Part shown: positions 16,363-24,381 of the stretch, piece after piece
Layout of the letters: every line of letters begins with the position of its first letter
Numbering within the stretch: the stretch's first letter is position 1
From: Bacteroidaceae bacterium
GTDB lineage: Bacteria > Bacteroidota > Bacteroidia > Bacteroidales > Bacteroidaceae
NCBI GenBank assembly: GCA_017534535.1
Contig: JAFXVZ010000017.1
Coordinates: 52,968 to 116,967, forward strand
Direction of reading: 5' to 3'
DNA length: 64,000 nucleotides
The notes under the pieces: generated by a model
Seen by the model: only the letters and a program-made list of their open reading frames with translations
What the model was told of the DNA's origin: nothing
Databases searched by the model: none
Translations under genes and position numbers: made by a program

Positions 16363-17619
16363 TTACTTAGTGTTAATTGGGAGCCATACAGGACCAGCGT
16401 CAGTTGGAGTTGTTGGCCAAGCTGTAACATCAGCATCGAGTTTCACACTTACCATACCGATAGCGAGTTTCAACTTATATGCATTACCTGCAGCTGGAGT
16501 AAACTTAACAGTATTAACAATATTATTGGTAATTTCACTCTTACCGTTCTTCAAAGCAGTATCAGTAGTAGTAACGGTATAGTTAGCTGTTACGGTGAAA
16601 GTAGTTTCTCCATTAGGGATGAACATGAAATAATCATCATCACCCATTACAGAAGAATAAGTCTTAGGTACTATCTTATTACCAACTGTTCCACCAATAT
16701 TAATACTTGCATTTAACACATAGCCAGTACCAGCGTTAGAAACGCTTGACCATGCGCCTGTTCTCAGGTTCAGCATACCGTCTTTACCTAACTTATCACC
16801 AGTGATTGTAAGTGAATTCAGTGTGATAGTTGTCTCTGATGCCATGTCATTTGTACTGTTAGCATTAGTATTGTTATTGTCATCATTCTCATATCTGATG
16901 GCTAACTCCAAACGTGAGAGGGCATGGGCAAAGTTAAACTTAACCTTTGATTCAGTTGTTGGCTTGGTTAAATCTATCAACTTATCAGTAGCGGTCTCTT
17001 TAGCATACAGCAAATCAACACTGTTGGCTGGATTCTTGGCAGTCTGATACTTTACATAAACGTCACCTGCAACGGTATTATCCGTTTTAGACCAGTCAGA
17101 ATTACCAAATCCAAGGATACCAACTTCGCCAGCCTCTCCGGTTTTTGTTCCTGCATTCAGATGAGTGTTTGCGCCATCTGTCCCTTCCCAAGGAGCATAA
17201 GCCAAGAAAGACAGTTTATCAATATTGGTTGAATAGCCGTCACCAGAAGTCTGGAATTCATTTGGCCAGTACTTAATAGGAGAATAAGTCCACCCTTTAG
17301 AAGTGTCAAAGGTAACCTTCTCATTGTACATGAAATTAACCTCTGAAGTTGTACTGCTATATGATGAATTGTCATGATAATAAGCAAATACGCCAAAACC
17401 CTTTGCCGCAGTTTTTAAAGCAGCCAAATCAATAGAACCAGCATCTCCCGCACGGGTGTCAGCGGTATTACCTAAGAAAGAACTGAATTCTACAGGAATA
17501 TCCCTGTATTGCAATACTTCCTTCTCATAGGTTGTCTCCACATCACTTGAAGAACAACCTGCCAGCAGGGCTCCTGCAAAGCCAGCTACGAATAAATACT
17601 TCTTCATCTTCTTATTCAA
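16363..17619 (-). CDS. Fimbrillin family lipoprotein (likely major shaft pilin)
   Basis: A 418-residue lipoprotein: signal MNKKMKKYLFVAGFAGALLAGC (Cys22), processing motif Thr55-Arg56 (TADTR-AGD). Fimbrillin motifs are clear: VNFMYNEKVTF, WTYSPIKYWPNE, LSFLAYAPWE, VKFNFAHALSRLELAI. The C terminus GPVWLPINTK is a short hydrophobic strand suited to donor-strand polymerisation after Arg-specific cleavage. It is the first fimbrillin gene after the anchor-type genes, compact, and followed by a stable hairpin, so it is the best candidate for the major pilin; this is inferred from position and family knowledge. Start alternatives exist at residue 5 (MKKYLF). Confidence 0.88.
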   Translation of the reverse strand: MNKKMKKYLFVAGFAGALLAGCSSSDVETTYEKEVLQYRDIPVEFSSFLGNTADTRAGDAGSIDLAALKTAAKGFGVFAYYHDNSSYSSTTSEVNFMYNEKVTFDTSKGWTYSPIKYWPNEFQTSGDGYSTNIDKLSFLAYAPWEGTDGANTHLNAGTKTGEAGEVGILGFGNSDWSKTDNTVAGDVYVKYQTAKNPANSVDLLYAKETATDKLIDLTKPTTESKVKFNFAHALSRLELAIRYENDDNNNTNANSTNDMASETTITLNSLTITGDKLGKDGMLNLRTGAWSSVSNAGTGYVLNASINIGGTVGNKIVPKTYSSVMGDDDYFMFIPNGETTFTVTANYTVTTTDTALKNGKSEITNNIVNTVKFTPAAGNAYKLKLAIGMVSVKLDADVTAWPTTPTDAGPVWLPINTK

Positions 17620-17655
17620 TTTTAATTGTTAATATTATCTTTACTTATGTCAATT

Positions 17656-18963
17656 TTACAAGTCTATATTGAGGTCTCCACCATCTTCCCAGTCCTCAAC
17701 CACGGCATCGAAACCGCTACCAGTACTGTCAGGATCCACATCCGGCAACTCAGGCTCCGGGTCTGGTTTAACGGGAGCAGGTGGGTATGGGAAATCTGGT
17801 TTGTCCGGGTCATCTGGTTTGTCCGGGTTATCTGGATTGTCCGGATTGTCTGGATTATCCGGGAAATCCGGATTGTCCGGGTTATCCGGATTATCAGGTT
17901 TGTCTGGATCATATGGAATATCAGGATCTTCATCATCCCAGATGGTCAGCGCTAAGTTTCTGGTCACCTCATCGGTATATTCCCACTCTCCTTGCGCATT
18001 CTGTTTGATATAACGGATTTTCTTGCCCACATTATAAGTAAAATCTACCTCTGTCTTTCCGTCTCGCAGTAGGAAGTGTAGCTTCAGCTGGTGCAAATCG
18101 TCCGGACGGTTTGCTGCAAGCTCATTGCCAAACGGCTCACCCCACACAGGGATAGAGGTAACAATCCATCCGTTCTTTAAATCCGGGTCGAGACTGGCGC
18201 TCCAGCTGTCAAGCAGCTGCAAAGCTCCACCGGCAGCAGGATGGTCCTCTGTAATATGATAACCGTTAGCCATACCAGAGATGCTTCCCTCTACGGTTCG
18301 CATGTTCTTCATACCAGTGACATGTACACGTACATAAAGCATGGAGGTAATTGGCTTTACATCTACCTTAAGCACATAAGTGAGGTCATCCTCCTGATAG
18401 AAACGGGTAGATGCACGGAGCGCCTTGAGCCATTTATCGTAAGGATAGAAGTTAACCTGACTGAGCAGCATCTCCTCTGTCACCTCAAACTCCTCCAGCA
18501 CGGTACCGATCTTCTCAGGGTCGCGGTCGAAGACAGTGGTCTTGTTCCACTCAGTGGTCTGCATGGGCTGGAACTTAGAGGCAGTGATTGACATGTTCTC
18601 ATAAGTGTTCATGTTCTCAAACTTCATGGAACCGAACTCGCTCACACTGTTATTGAAGATAACCAGCTTGTAATGGTCGGGGTCCAAGTTAAGCTCCACC
18701 GAGGTAACATTGTTGGTAAGCTCCACGATAGGCGCACTCAGCTTGTCACCGAAGAGCATCACCGTCATACCCGACGGAATACTTCCGTAATACTGCATCC
18801 AATCCACATCGGCCCAGTCAACCACCAGGCGGAAACGGGCCTTCTGCGGTTCCATTACTTCCAGTTCGCGACGGTCGCATGACGTCATGGCTACCATCAA
18901 CAGCAACAGCATGGTAAATGCCTTGCTCAACGATTTTCCATATTTATATAATGTCTTTTCCAT
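17656..18963 (-). CDS. DUF5119 domain lipoprotein (probable fimbrial anchor or assembly protein)
   Basis: A 435-residue lipoprotein (AMTSC at about residue 29) with the pattern of DUF5119 proteins: RFRLVVDWADVDW early, an MLYVRVHVTGMKNMRTVEGSISGMANGY block in the middle. Unlike the eight subunit genes downstream it has no Thr-Arg processing motif near residue 55, which fits a protein that stays anchored. Residues ~345-395 form an Asp/Pro/Asn-rich tandem repeat (PDNPDNPDK type). The C terminus SGFDAVVEDWEDGGDLNIDL resembles the VEDW ending of fimbrillin domains. DUF5119 genes commonly lie beside OmpA/DUF3575 and fimbrillin genes in Bacteroidales; a precise function is not established. Confidence 0.8.
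   Translation of the reverse strand: MEKTLYKYGKSLSKAFTMLLLLMVAMTSCDRRELEVMEPQKARFRLVVDWADVDWMQYYGSIPSGMTVMLFGDKLSAPIVELTNNVTSVELNLDPDHYKLVIFNNSVSEFGSMKFENMNTYENMSITASKFQPMQTTEWNKTTVFDRDPEKIGTVLEEFEVTEEMLLSQVNFYPYDKWLKALRASTRFYQEDDLTYVLKVDVKPITSMLYVRVHVTGMKNMRTVEGSISGMANGYHITEDHPAAGGALQLLDSWSASLDPDLKNGWIVTSIPVWGEPFGNELAANRPDDLHQLKLHFLLRDGKTEVDFTYNVGKKIRYIKQNAQGEWEYTDEVTRNLALTIWDDEDPDIPYDPDKPDNPDNPDNPDFPDNPDNPDNPDNPDKPDDPDKPDFPYPPAPVKPDPEPELPDVDPDSTGSGFDAVVEDWEDGGDLNIDL
17791..17913 (-). repeat. 9-bp-based repeat encoding a Pro-Asp-Asn stalk
   Basis: A run of degenerate 9-bp units (plus strand TCCGGATTG and variants) encodes about 13 PDx triplets in the DUF5119 protein. The units differ mainly at third codon positions. 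Length changes of whole units would be neutral for the frame. Confidence 0.8.
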
Positions 18964-18992
18964 CCTATCTATAAATCTTCAGTAGTCAAACC

Positions 18993-19508
18993 TCATTTCT
19001 TATTTCCCAACAGCCATACCAGACTGATCTTCGCCTTGGTGATACCCCAGTACCTGAAGTTCTCTGTACGCTGCCAAATCAAGTGTGTATCCTTGAACAT
19101 ACCCTCGTATTCGCGATAAGGACCGCCAATATAACCACCGCTTACCGATAACTCCATGTTTAAGTGTTTGCTCAAACGGAAAGCATAGCCGTAAGTAAGG
19201 CCTAAGCTGGTAAACTCACCCTGGTTGCCTTCACTCTTCCACTCCAAGTCATATTTTCCGCCTGCCGCATACAGACCGACGAACTGGCCATGTAACGGAC
19301 GGAAGTTGCCATTGTGCGGGAAGAACCAGTAGCGCAGCTCGGCACCGATGGTCAGCACCTCATAAGAACGGCTGTTGTTATGGAAAACATACCATGGGAA
19401 CCACACTTCGGCCATCACACTCCAGTGGTTGTGCTTGCCGAACCAGCGCTCCACCTCAATATTAGGAGCAAGTGCCGCATCAAAGAGCAAGTTGGTCTTA
19501 ACGGCTAT
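18993..19508 (-). pseudogene. DUF3575 outer-membrane domain, cut off from its OmpA half by an in-frame TAG
   Basis: The frame directly continues that of the gene at 19509-20261 after a single TAG (19509-19511). It reads IAVKTNLLFDAALAPNIEVERWFG and then a beta-barrel of about 150 residues (SVMAEVWFPWY, LTIGAELRYWFFP, GLTYGYAFRLSKHLNMELSVSGG). KTNLLFDA is the usual junction of DUF3575 proteins, which in Bacteroidales are commonly fused to an N-terminal OmpA-like domain. No ATG or GTG lies near the start; only a TTG at 19488-19490 is available. I infer a nonsense mutation in a once-continuous gene (for example AAG or CAG to TAG), unless the amber codon is read through. Confidence 0.75.
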
Positions 19509-20261
19509 CTAAGGATTTATCTCATCATATACCTTCAGTGGTGCCACAACGGGTGCTGGCTCCTCTACGATAGGCTCCGGTTCCTGCACCACGGGTTCAG
19601 GTTCTGGCTCCTGTACCGGAATCTCTTCCACTACAGGTTCCGGCTGAGGCTCCACCTTATATATATATATATAGACAACGCTGGATGCTCGCAACTGAGG
19701 TAATATGTTCTTCTGCAGGTGTGCCAGTACACGTCCGCCACGTAAGCTAACAATCTTTTGCTGACGTACATCATCACTATCATTACTGTCGATGATGCGT
19801 AGCACCTCGTCACGTCCTTCAAAAGAGTCGGCTTCTACCAATTTACGGAAATAGGTCCAGTTAGCCTTGTCAACTTGCGTATTGAAGTTCTGCTTGCTCA
19901 GACCAGACTTGTCGGCAATGTAGTCACGCAGCACCTGCGCACGACGTTCTGCCAACGGATGGTTGATAGAGGATGCTCCCTCTATACTGGTCAAACCTTT
20001 AACATCTACCGAGATAGAGTCGATCTGGGAATCGTTCTGGAGTTTCAACAACGTGTTTACGATGTCTTCTAAAGCGCTGGCGTTTCCCTGGAAATGAGGA
20101 TCGATTTTGGCTTGTCCCACACGGAAGTATATATAACGCACGTCGGTGGAATCCACACGTGCATCCAATGACTGCGCAGAAACAGTTCCTGACAATCCGG
20201 CAGCCATCATCACCATAGCCATCAGGAGCGCTTTATGTAGCTTACTTCTCAACATACACAA
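19509..20261 (-). CDS. OmpA-type envelope protein, first gene of the fimbrial operon (C-terminal barrel lost by amber codon)
   Basis: A 250-residue exported protein; signal peptide MLRSKLHKALLMAMVMMAAG...VSAQ, best started at the third codon (MLRSK) or at 20261. Residues ~35-195 resemble the OmpA/DUF3868-like module of fimbrial loci: YIYFRVGQAKIDPHFQGN, SISVDVKGLTSIEGASSINHPLAERRAQVLRDYI, DDVRQQKIVSLRGGRVLAHLQKNILPQLR. A Pro/Glu/Val-rich linker (EPEPEPVVQEPEPI) follows, suited to crossing the periplasm, and then VYDEINP and the TAG. The product probably tethers the fimbrial base to peptidoglycan, but without the DUF3575 barrel it should lack its outer-membrane part. Confidence 0.8.
   Translation of the reverse strand: MCMLRSKLHKALLMAMVMMAAGLSGTVSAQSLDARVDSTDVRYIYFRVGQAKIDPHFQGNASALEDIVNTLLKLQNDSQIDSISVDVKGLTSIEGASSINHPLAERRAQVLRDYIADKSGLSKQNFNTQVDKANWTYFRKLVEADSFEGRDEVLRIIDSNDSDDVRQQKIVSLRGGRVLAHLQKNILPQLRASSVVYIYIYKVEPQPEPVVEEIPVQEPEPEPVVQEPEPIVEEPAPVVAPLKVYDEINP
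19658..19673 (-). repeat. (TA)8 dinucleotide tract inside the OmpA-type gene
   Basis: Sixteen bases of uninterrupted TA encode Tyr-Ile-Tyr-Ile-Tyr in the OmpA-type protein. Loss or gain of one repeat shifts the frame before the linker, so this is a possible slip-strand switch. Confidence 0.8.
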
Positions 20262-20536
20262 AAAAAATAGTCAAAAAACTGTGATAACACAATAATTTGC
20301 CTATAGACTACCCCTGATTCGGCTGGTTAATTATAAAAAAAGAGAAACGTAGGTGTCTGACTTCGCCTATCCCAAAAACAAATAAACCTGTGTATGCCTA
20401 AAAGCACAACAGTTACTCTTGAAGAATTGTTATTAATCAGATTATTTATTCTCGGTATAGGGATAAAACGACGCAACGCTCCTCTATAATATCTAAAAAC
20501 CCATCATAAAAATGTTCTGGGTACACTTTTGCAGTG

Positions 20537-20568
20537 CAAATATATTAAGTTTCCAGAAATCCTGCAAA
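20537..20568 (-). promoter_or_regulatory. Promoter of the fimbrial operon
   Basis: On the minus strand TTTG (20568-20565), a 20-bp spacer and TATATTTG (20544-20537) match the Bacteroidetes -33/-7 consensus exactly. The start would be near 20530, giving a leader of about 270 nt before the OmpA-type gene. Confidence 0.7.
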
Positions 20569-20981
20569 CAATACGCATAAAAAACGCATAAATTCTAGTG
20601 CGTACTGCACCTATTTAACACACATTAACATAATTCTCTCATTTCCTACACAATTATAGGGACTTTTCAACCACTAACTTGCCAATAATAACAGTAAAGA
20701 AACGATGAACCTCCTTCTACCACTAAGCCCTCATATTCAATTAATTGCAAAAGCAACATTTATGTGCGTTTCGAACTTAATAGGTGTTCTTTTTTTGACT
20801 TTAACACAAGCCACCCTACTGTTAAAATTCTTAACACAAGATATATCTTCATTTTCATGGGAAAACCCGCTTACAGATATCATTCTGCAGCCAATGTTTA
20901 AGTGTCAACAGCAGGGAAAAGTTTTACTTTTTTGCGGGTCAATACCTATATGATTGCCTGTTCAAAAATGCGTTTCAAATT

Positions 20982-21044
20982 GGGTATAGGGAAACAATCG
21001 TTTGCGTATAGGCACATGATCGTTTGCGTATAGGCAAACGATGG
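20982..21044. repeat. Three tandem 22-bp repeats with internal dyad
   Basis: Units begin at 20982, 21004 and 21026 and follow the pattern GYGTATAGG-(C/G)-N6-ATCGTTT; the third is partial. ATCGTTTGC (21019-21027) and GCAAACGAT (21034-21042) form a perfect 9-bp stem. The phased repetition suggests an operator array. Confidence 0.65.
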
Positions 21045-21126
21045 ACAGCTACGTGTTCTTTCCCTTTGCGGTTGTCAACTGATTCAGTAAAACGATTGTC
21101 AACCACATCAGGAAAAGACACAGAAT

Positions 21127-21278
21127 GGTTACGGGTTACAGCTGTAACCATGTAACCTTTTTGTTTCGACAGATTTCCCAATACAACACGTAAATATCGG
21201 TATATCTGCATATTACTACAGCAGTCTTTCAACATTTCCCTTTCCACGGGGATATGGTTACAGCTGTAACCCGTAACC
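21127..21278. repeat. 25-bp inverted repeats enclosing 102 bp, each containing a perfect palindrome
   Basis: The sequence 21127-21151 is the exact reverse complement of 21254-21278. Each arm contains the 16-bp palindrome GGTTACAGCTGTAACC (21134-21149 and 21256-21271) plus an extra GGTTAC or GTAACC half-site. The segment between them has no canonical promoter in either orientation. Confidence 0.8.
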
Positions 21279-21290
21279 GTTTAGGTATGA

Positions 21291-21348
21291 ATTACAGCAG
21301 AAAAACTAGCTGTAATCCACAAAAATTCATAAAAAAAGTGTACCTTTG
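21291..21348 (+). promoter_or_regulatory. Promoter and operator-like dyad of the SLC13 gene
   Basis: ATTACAGC (21291-21298) and GCTGTAAT (21309-21316) form a spaced dyad that repeats the TTACAGC half-site of the upstream palindromes. TACCTTTG (21341-21348) is a -7 element 30 bp before the start codon. Confidence 0.55.
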
Positions 21349-21377
21349 CAACCATAAAACATGAAACAGGGTTGAAT

Positions 21378-23186
21378 ATGTTTGAATCATTGTTACGAGA
21401 GATAGTGTTTGGCGTAAGCATCGGGGGATGGGTTACCATTTTCACGATGATTTGCATCTTTATAGTGATGGCCAAGTCACGCATCCCTGCCGAGGTGGCT
21501 TTCTTAGGAGCATTGACAATATTGCTGGTACTGGGCATTGTGGATGAAGAAGAGGGTATGGCTGGCTTCAGTAGCGAACCTGTGGTGGTAAATGCCGCCT
21601 TCTTTGTAATCATCGGCGGACTGATGCAGACGGGTGTTCTTTATTGGCTTACCAAAAATGTGTTAGGCGAGGCACGTAACTATACGGGAGCTATCATCAA
21701 GCTGATGATTCCCACCAGTATTCTTTCTGCTTTTCTCAGCTCGTCGAATGTGGTTTCATTGCTCATTGATGCTGTCAAGATATGGTCACGCAAACTGAAC
21801 CTTTCACCTTCTAAATTACTGATGCCTTTGAGCTATGCCGCCTCACTTGGCGGCATGTGTACACTGCTGGGCAACTCATCTAATCTGGTTGTAGCTGGCC
21901 TCTATACTGGCCAAACCGGTCAAACCATGAATATCTTTGCCCCTATGTTACCAGGCATTATACTCACCGTATTAGGCACACTTTTAGTGGTGATTTTGCA
22001 ACGCCTTATCCCAAACAGACAATCATCTGACTTATCATTCGAAACAACAAGTGACTATACCGTTGAGTTACTGGTGCCTACCGACAATCCCCACGTGATG
22101 GAAACGGTAGAGGAGGCTGGTCTTTATAGCCCCAAAGGTGGCTCACTGATTGAAATCATGCATTTCGACCGCGAGATTGTGATGCCTGTGCCCAAGGACG
22201 AGTATGTGATGGGAGGCGACCGCCTCATCTATGCCGGTCAAATAAACGACCTTCTGGAGTTGAAGCGCACACATGGTCTGGTGGCTGCTGACCACCATGT
22301 CTGGAGCATCGACGAGATAGACAAGAAACGACGCATGCGCACAGCATACGTCACTTTTGGTAGTTCGTTAATCGGCAAATCAATGGCACATAGCAGTTTC
22401 GAACGACGTAATAATGTGGTATTGGTGGCCGTAGCACGCCAAGGGCATCGTGTGGAAGGATTGCCACGTGAAATCACCCTCCAGGCAGGCGACACCCTGT
22501 TGTTAGAATGTCCGGCCAAGGGTGAAAGCCAGTTGGAACAAGCCAACAGCAAGTCACTCAAGTTCTTCGACAGTCATTTTGTCCCTCAGTTAGGACCCAA
22601 GACTGTCACCTCCGCAGTTGTCTTGACGCTGATGTTCCTCATCTCATCATTCAAGATACTGCCACTCATCACGGCTTCGATGTTAGCCGTTGGTGTGCTG
22701 ATGATGACAGGCTGTTGCCGCATCGGTGATGTCACGAAGTACATTGAATGGGACCTCCTGCTCATCTTGGGCTCTACCGTGGTATTCTCAGTGGCCATCA
22801 CCAAGACGGGTGTTGCCAGCTTTGTAGCTACCAATGTGCTCGATCTTTGCGGTTCCAATCCTTATTTGGTAATGGGAGTGATGTGCCTATTAGCGTCGGT
22901 AGTTAGCGAATTCATCAGCGACGTTGGTGCTGCTGCCGTGTTCTTCCCCATCATGCACCAGCAGTCATCGTTATTAGGCTGTGACCCTTTGCCATTTGTG
23001 ATGGCACTCATGCTTAGTGTGGCACTCAGTTTCGCATCTCCTATCGGTAGTAGTACCCATATGTTAGTCTATGGACCTGGTTCCTATCGTTTCACGGACT
23101 TTACCAAAATGGGTACCATCATGCACTTGGTGCTCCTACCCATCCTGATTATGATAATCTTCCTCTTATATCCCTTATATCCATGA
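21378..23186 (+). CDS. SLC13/DASS-family permease with two central TrkA-C domains
   Basis: A 602-residue inner-membrane transporter. The ATG at 21378 is used; the TTG two codons earlier is less likely. Four to five membrane segments (residues ~15-215) are followed by a cytoplasmic region of about 200 residues with two RCK_C/TrkA-C modules (VETVEEAGLYSPKGGSLIEI...GDRLIYAGQINDLLELK and GSSLIGKSMAHSSFERR...GDTLLLECP), and then the second membrane half. LGNSSNLVVAGL and SPIGSSTHMLV are the twin SNL/SST-like motifs of the divalent-anion:Na+ symporter superfamily. Related proteins carry sulfate or dicarboxylates; the substrate cannot be told here. TrkA-C domains imply ligand-gated activity. It is monocistronic. 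Confidence 0.88.
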   Translation: MFESLLREIVFGVSIGGWVTIFTMICIFIVMAKSRIPAEVAFLGALTILLVLGIVDEEEGMAGFSSEPVVVNAAFFVIIGGLMQTGVLYWLTKNVLGEARNYTGAIIKLMIPTSILSAFLSSSNVVSLLIDAVKIWSRKLNLSPSKLLMPLSYAASLGGMCTLLGNSSNLVVAGLYTGQTGQTMNIFAPMLPGIILTVLGTLLVVILQRLIPNRQSSDLSFETTSDYTVELLVPTDNPHVMETVEEAGLYSPKGGSLIEIMHFDREIVMPVPKDEYVMGGDRLIYAGQINDLLELKRTHGLVAADHHVWSIDEIDKKRRMRTAYVTFGSSLIGKSMAHSSFERRNNVVLVAVARQGHRVEGLPREITLQAGDTLLLECPAKGESQLEQANSKSLKFFDSHFVPQLGPKTVTSAVVLTLMFLISSFKILPLITASMLAVGVLMMTGCCRIGDVTKYIEWDLLLILGSTVVFSVAITKTGVASFVATNVLDLCGSNPYLVMGVMCLLASVVSEFISDVGAAAVFFPIMHQQSSLLGCDPLPFVMALMLSVALSFASPIGSSTHMLVYGPGSYRFTDFTKMGTIMHLVLLPILIMIIFLLYPLYP

Positions 23187-23223
23187 ACCTGCAATAATAA
23201 TGATATAGGTTCAGAGCAGAGGC

Positions 23224-24291
23224 TTACAGATGAGAGAATGGCAGATTGGAGGCGTTCTTTAGGATAAAATCGGCCTGGGTGGTATTTCCCTCCTGTTCAC
23301 CATATAAAATGTCAAAAATGGCCCTTATGCCTGATCGCCCACCACCATTTTTCAGGACATGCACGTAGCAAAGGTTTTGAATGCCCACAAATTCCGACAG
23401 GATGTCAAGGTCGGTCATTGCCAACCCAGCCAAAGCCAACTGATAGGCATCATCTTCATTCTCATGGATGAATGCGTCCACATCACCGAGGGTCTTTAGG
23501 CCGATACTCTCCAGAACTTCACAAAAAGGCAACAAAGAAGCAGGAAAAATCTCGGCTTGGTTTACAGCTGCAATGCGCTGGTTTAGGCGGTCAAATGGTT
23601 TCATCTTCAGATAGTCGCGAAAAGTATCACTGTTCAATGGGACCTCCTCCAGACGACCAGATTCCACCAAGTTCTGTATTTCACGTGAATACTTGCTCAT
23701 GGTTGTACGGATACGACTGAACTCATCGTCAGCAAGTTCCAACATGCCTGCCAATCGGCTGAACTGCCTCAGATACTCAGCAGGCAATTCCACCGAAGCC
23801 TTGTAGCCTATGTCATGCTCCATTGCCGACCAAGCATGCTGTAAGATAGTACGCATCTGCAACTCAAATGGGATGTCTTTCAAGTTCCCTTCCCTCAAGT
23901 AACAGATATAGTGTAGCGAGTTGTAGCCAAAGCTGGTGAGCGAATGCATCTTGCGCTTATCCTCTGAGTTCTTCCAGTCAACCCGGAAAATCTCCTTCAC
24001 AATGGCAGCCACCTTATCTACATCATCCGTAAAGAAGGTTACCACACGAATGCCAAATAGGTCGGTAATATCGCTGATATCCTTATATTTCTGGCCTTTA
24101 CGCTCCAGTTTCCCGATGAGGGATTGTTCTGTCTTGATGCGGTGTTCCAGGGTGTTCAATGCCACACCAGAGCGAAACAAGGTATCTTTCAGCATCTTTG
24201 ATACCGTTTTCTCCAGTTCTTTCAGACGAGGTAGCAGCTCGTGGAACTGCTCCAATAACATCTCACCATGTAAGTCCAACGTGCTTTCCAT
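23224..24291 (-). CDS. RelA/SpoT-domain (p)ppGpp synthetase-like protein
   Basis: A 355-residue cytoplasmic protein with a synthetase domain but no N-terminal HD hydrolase and no TGS/ACT region, so a small-alarmone-synthetase-type enzyme. Motifs seen are RIKTEQSLIGKLERKG, DITDLFGIRVVTFF, SLTSFGYNSLHYI (the GYxSxH-type loop) and FELQMRTILQHAWSAMEHDIGYK. The expected reaction is pyrophosphate transfer from ATP to GDP or GTP. The C-terminal ~140 residues have no recognised domain. It converges on the SLC13 gene and is divergent from pepD, with overlapping -7 elements between them. Confidence 0.88.
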   Translation of the reverse strand: MESTLDLHGEMLLEQFHELLPRLKELEKTVSKMLKDTLFRSGVALNTLEHRIKTEQSLIGKLERKGQKYKDISDITDLFGIRVVTFFTDDVDKVAAIVKEIFRVDWKNSEDKRKMHSLTSFGYNSLHYICYLREGNLKDIPFELQMRTILQHAWSAMEHDIGYKASVELPAEYLRQFSRLAGMLELADDEFSRIRTTMSKYSREIQNLVESGRLEEVPLNSDTFRDYLKMKPFDRLNQRIAAVNQAEIFPASLLPFCEVLESIGLKTLGDVDAFIHENEDDAYQLALAGLAMTDLDILSEFVGIQNLCYVHVLKNGGGRSGIRAIFDILYGEQEGNTTQADFILKNASNLPFSHL

Positions 24292-24325
24292 AACAGTTTT
24301 TTCAGTGAACAGAACAAGTATGTCG

Positions 24326-24353
24326 CAAAGATACGAAACTTTTGTTATCTTTG
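24326..24353. promoter_or_regulatory. Divergent -7 elements of the RelA-like gene and pepD
   Basis: CAAAGATA (24326-24333) is the minus-strand TATCTTTG of the RelA-like gene; TATCTTTG at 24346-24353 serves pepD. The two elements are only 12 bp apart, so polymerases would compete for the site. Confidence 0.6.
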
Positions 24354-24381
24354 CACATTATTATTAACAAAAATAGAAGCT

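Larger units (their letters stand above)
20262..21377. other. 1.1-kb intergenic regulatory region between the fimbrial operon and the SLC13 transporter
   Basis: No convincing gene is seen. Two frames (20705-20953 plus, 20975-21247 minus) lack family signals and overlap repeat-rich DNA. From left to right the region holds a ~270-nt leader of the fimbrial operon, its promoter (20537-20568), an A+T-rich stretch, three 22-bp tandem repeats (20982-21044), a 25-bp inverted repeat (21127-21278) and the transporter promoter. Confidence 0.7.

Noticed and set aside
20705-20953. 82-codon plus-strand frame in the fimbrial/SLC13 gap
   Set aside because: A+T-rich hydrophobic sequence without a ribosome-binding context, family or partner; treated as chance.
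20982-21044. CRISPR array
   Set aside because: The three units are directly adjacent with no spacers, and no cas genes are present.
20975-21247. 90-codon minus-strand frame
   Set aside because: It spans the 22-bp repeats and half of the 25-bp inverted repeat, so its sequence is explained by those elements.
21127-21278. Invertible promoter
   Set aside because: The enclosed 102 bp holds no TAnnTTTG in either orientation and the arms are themselves palindromes, so an operator pair explains them more simply; kept only as a finding to test.
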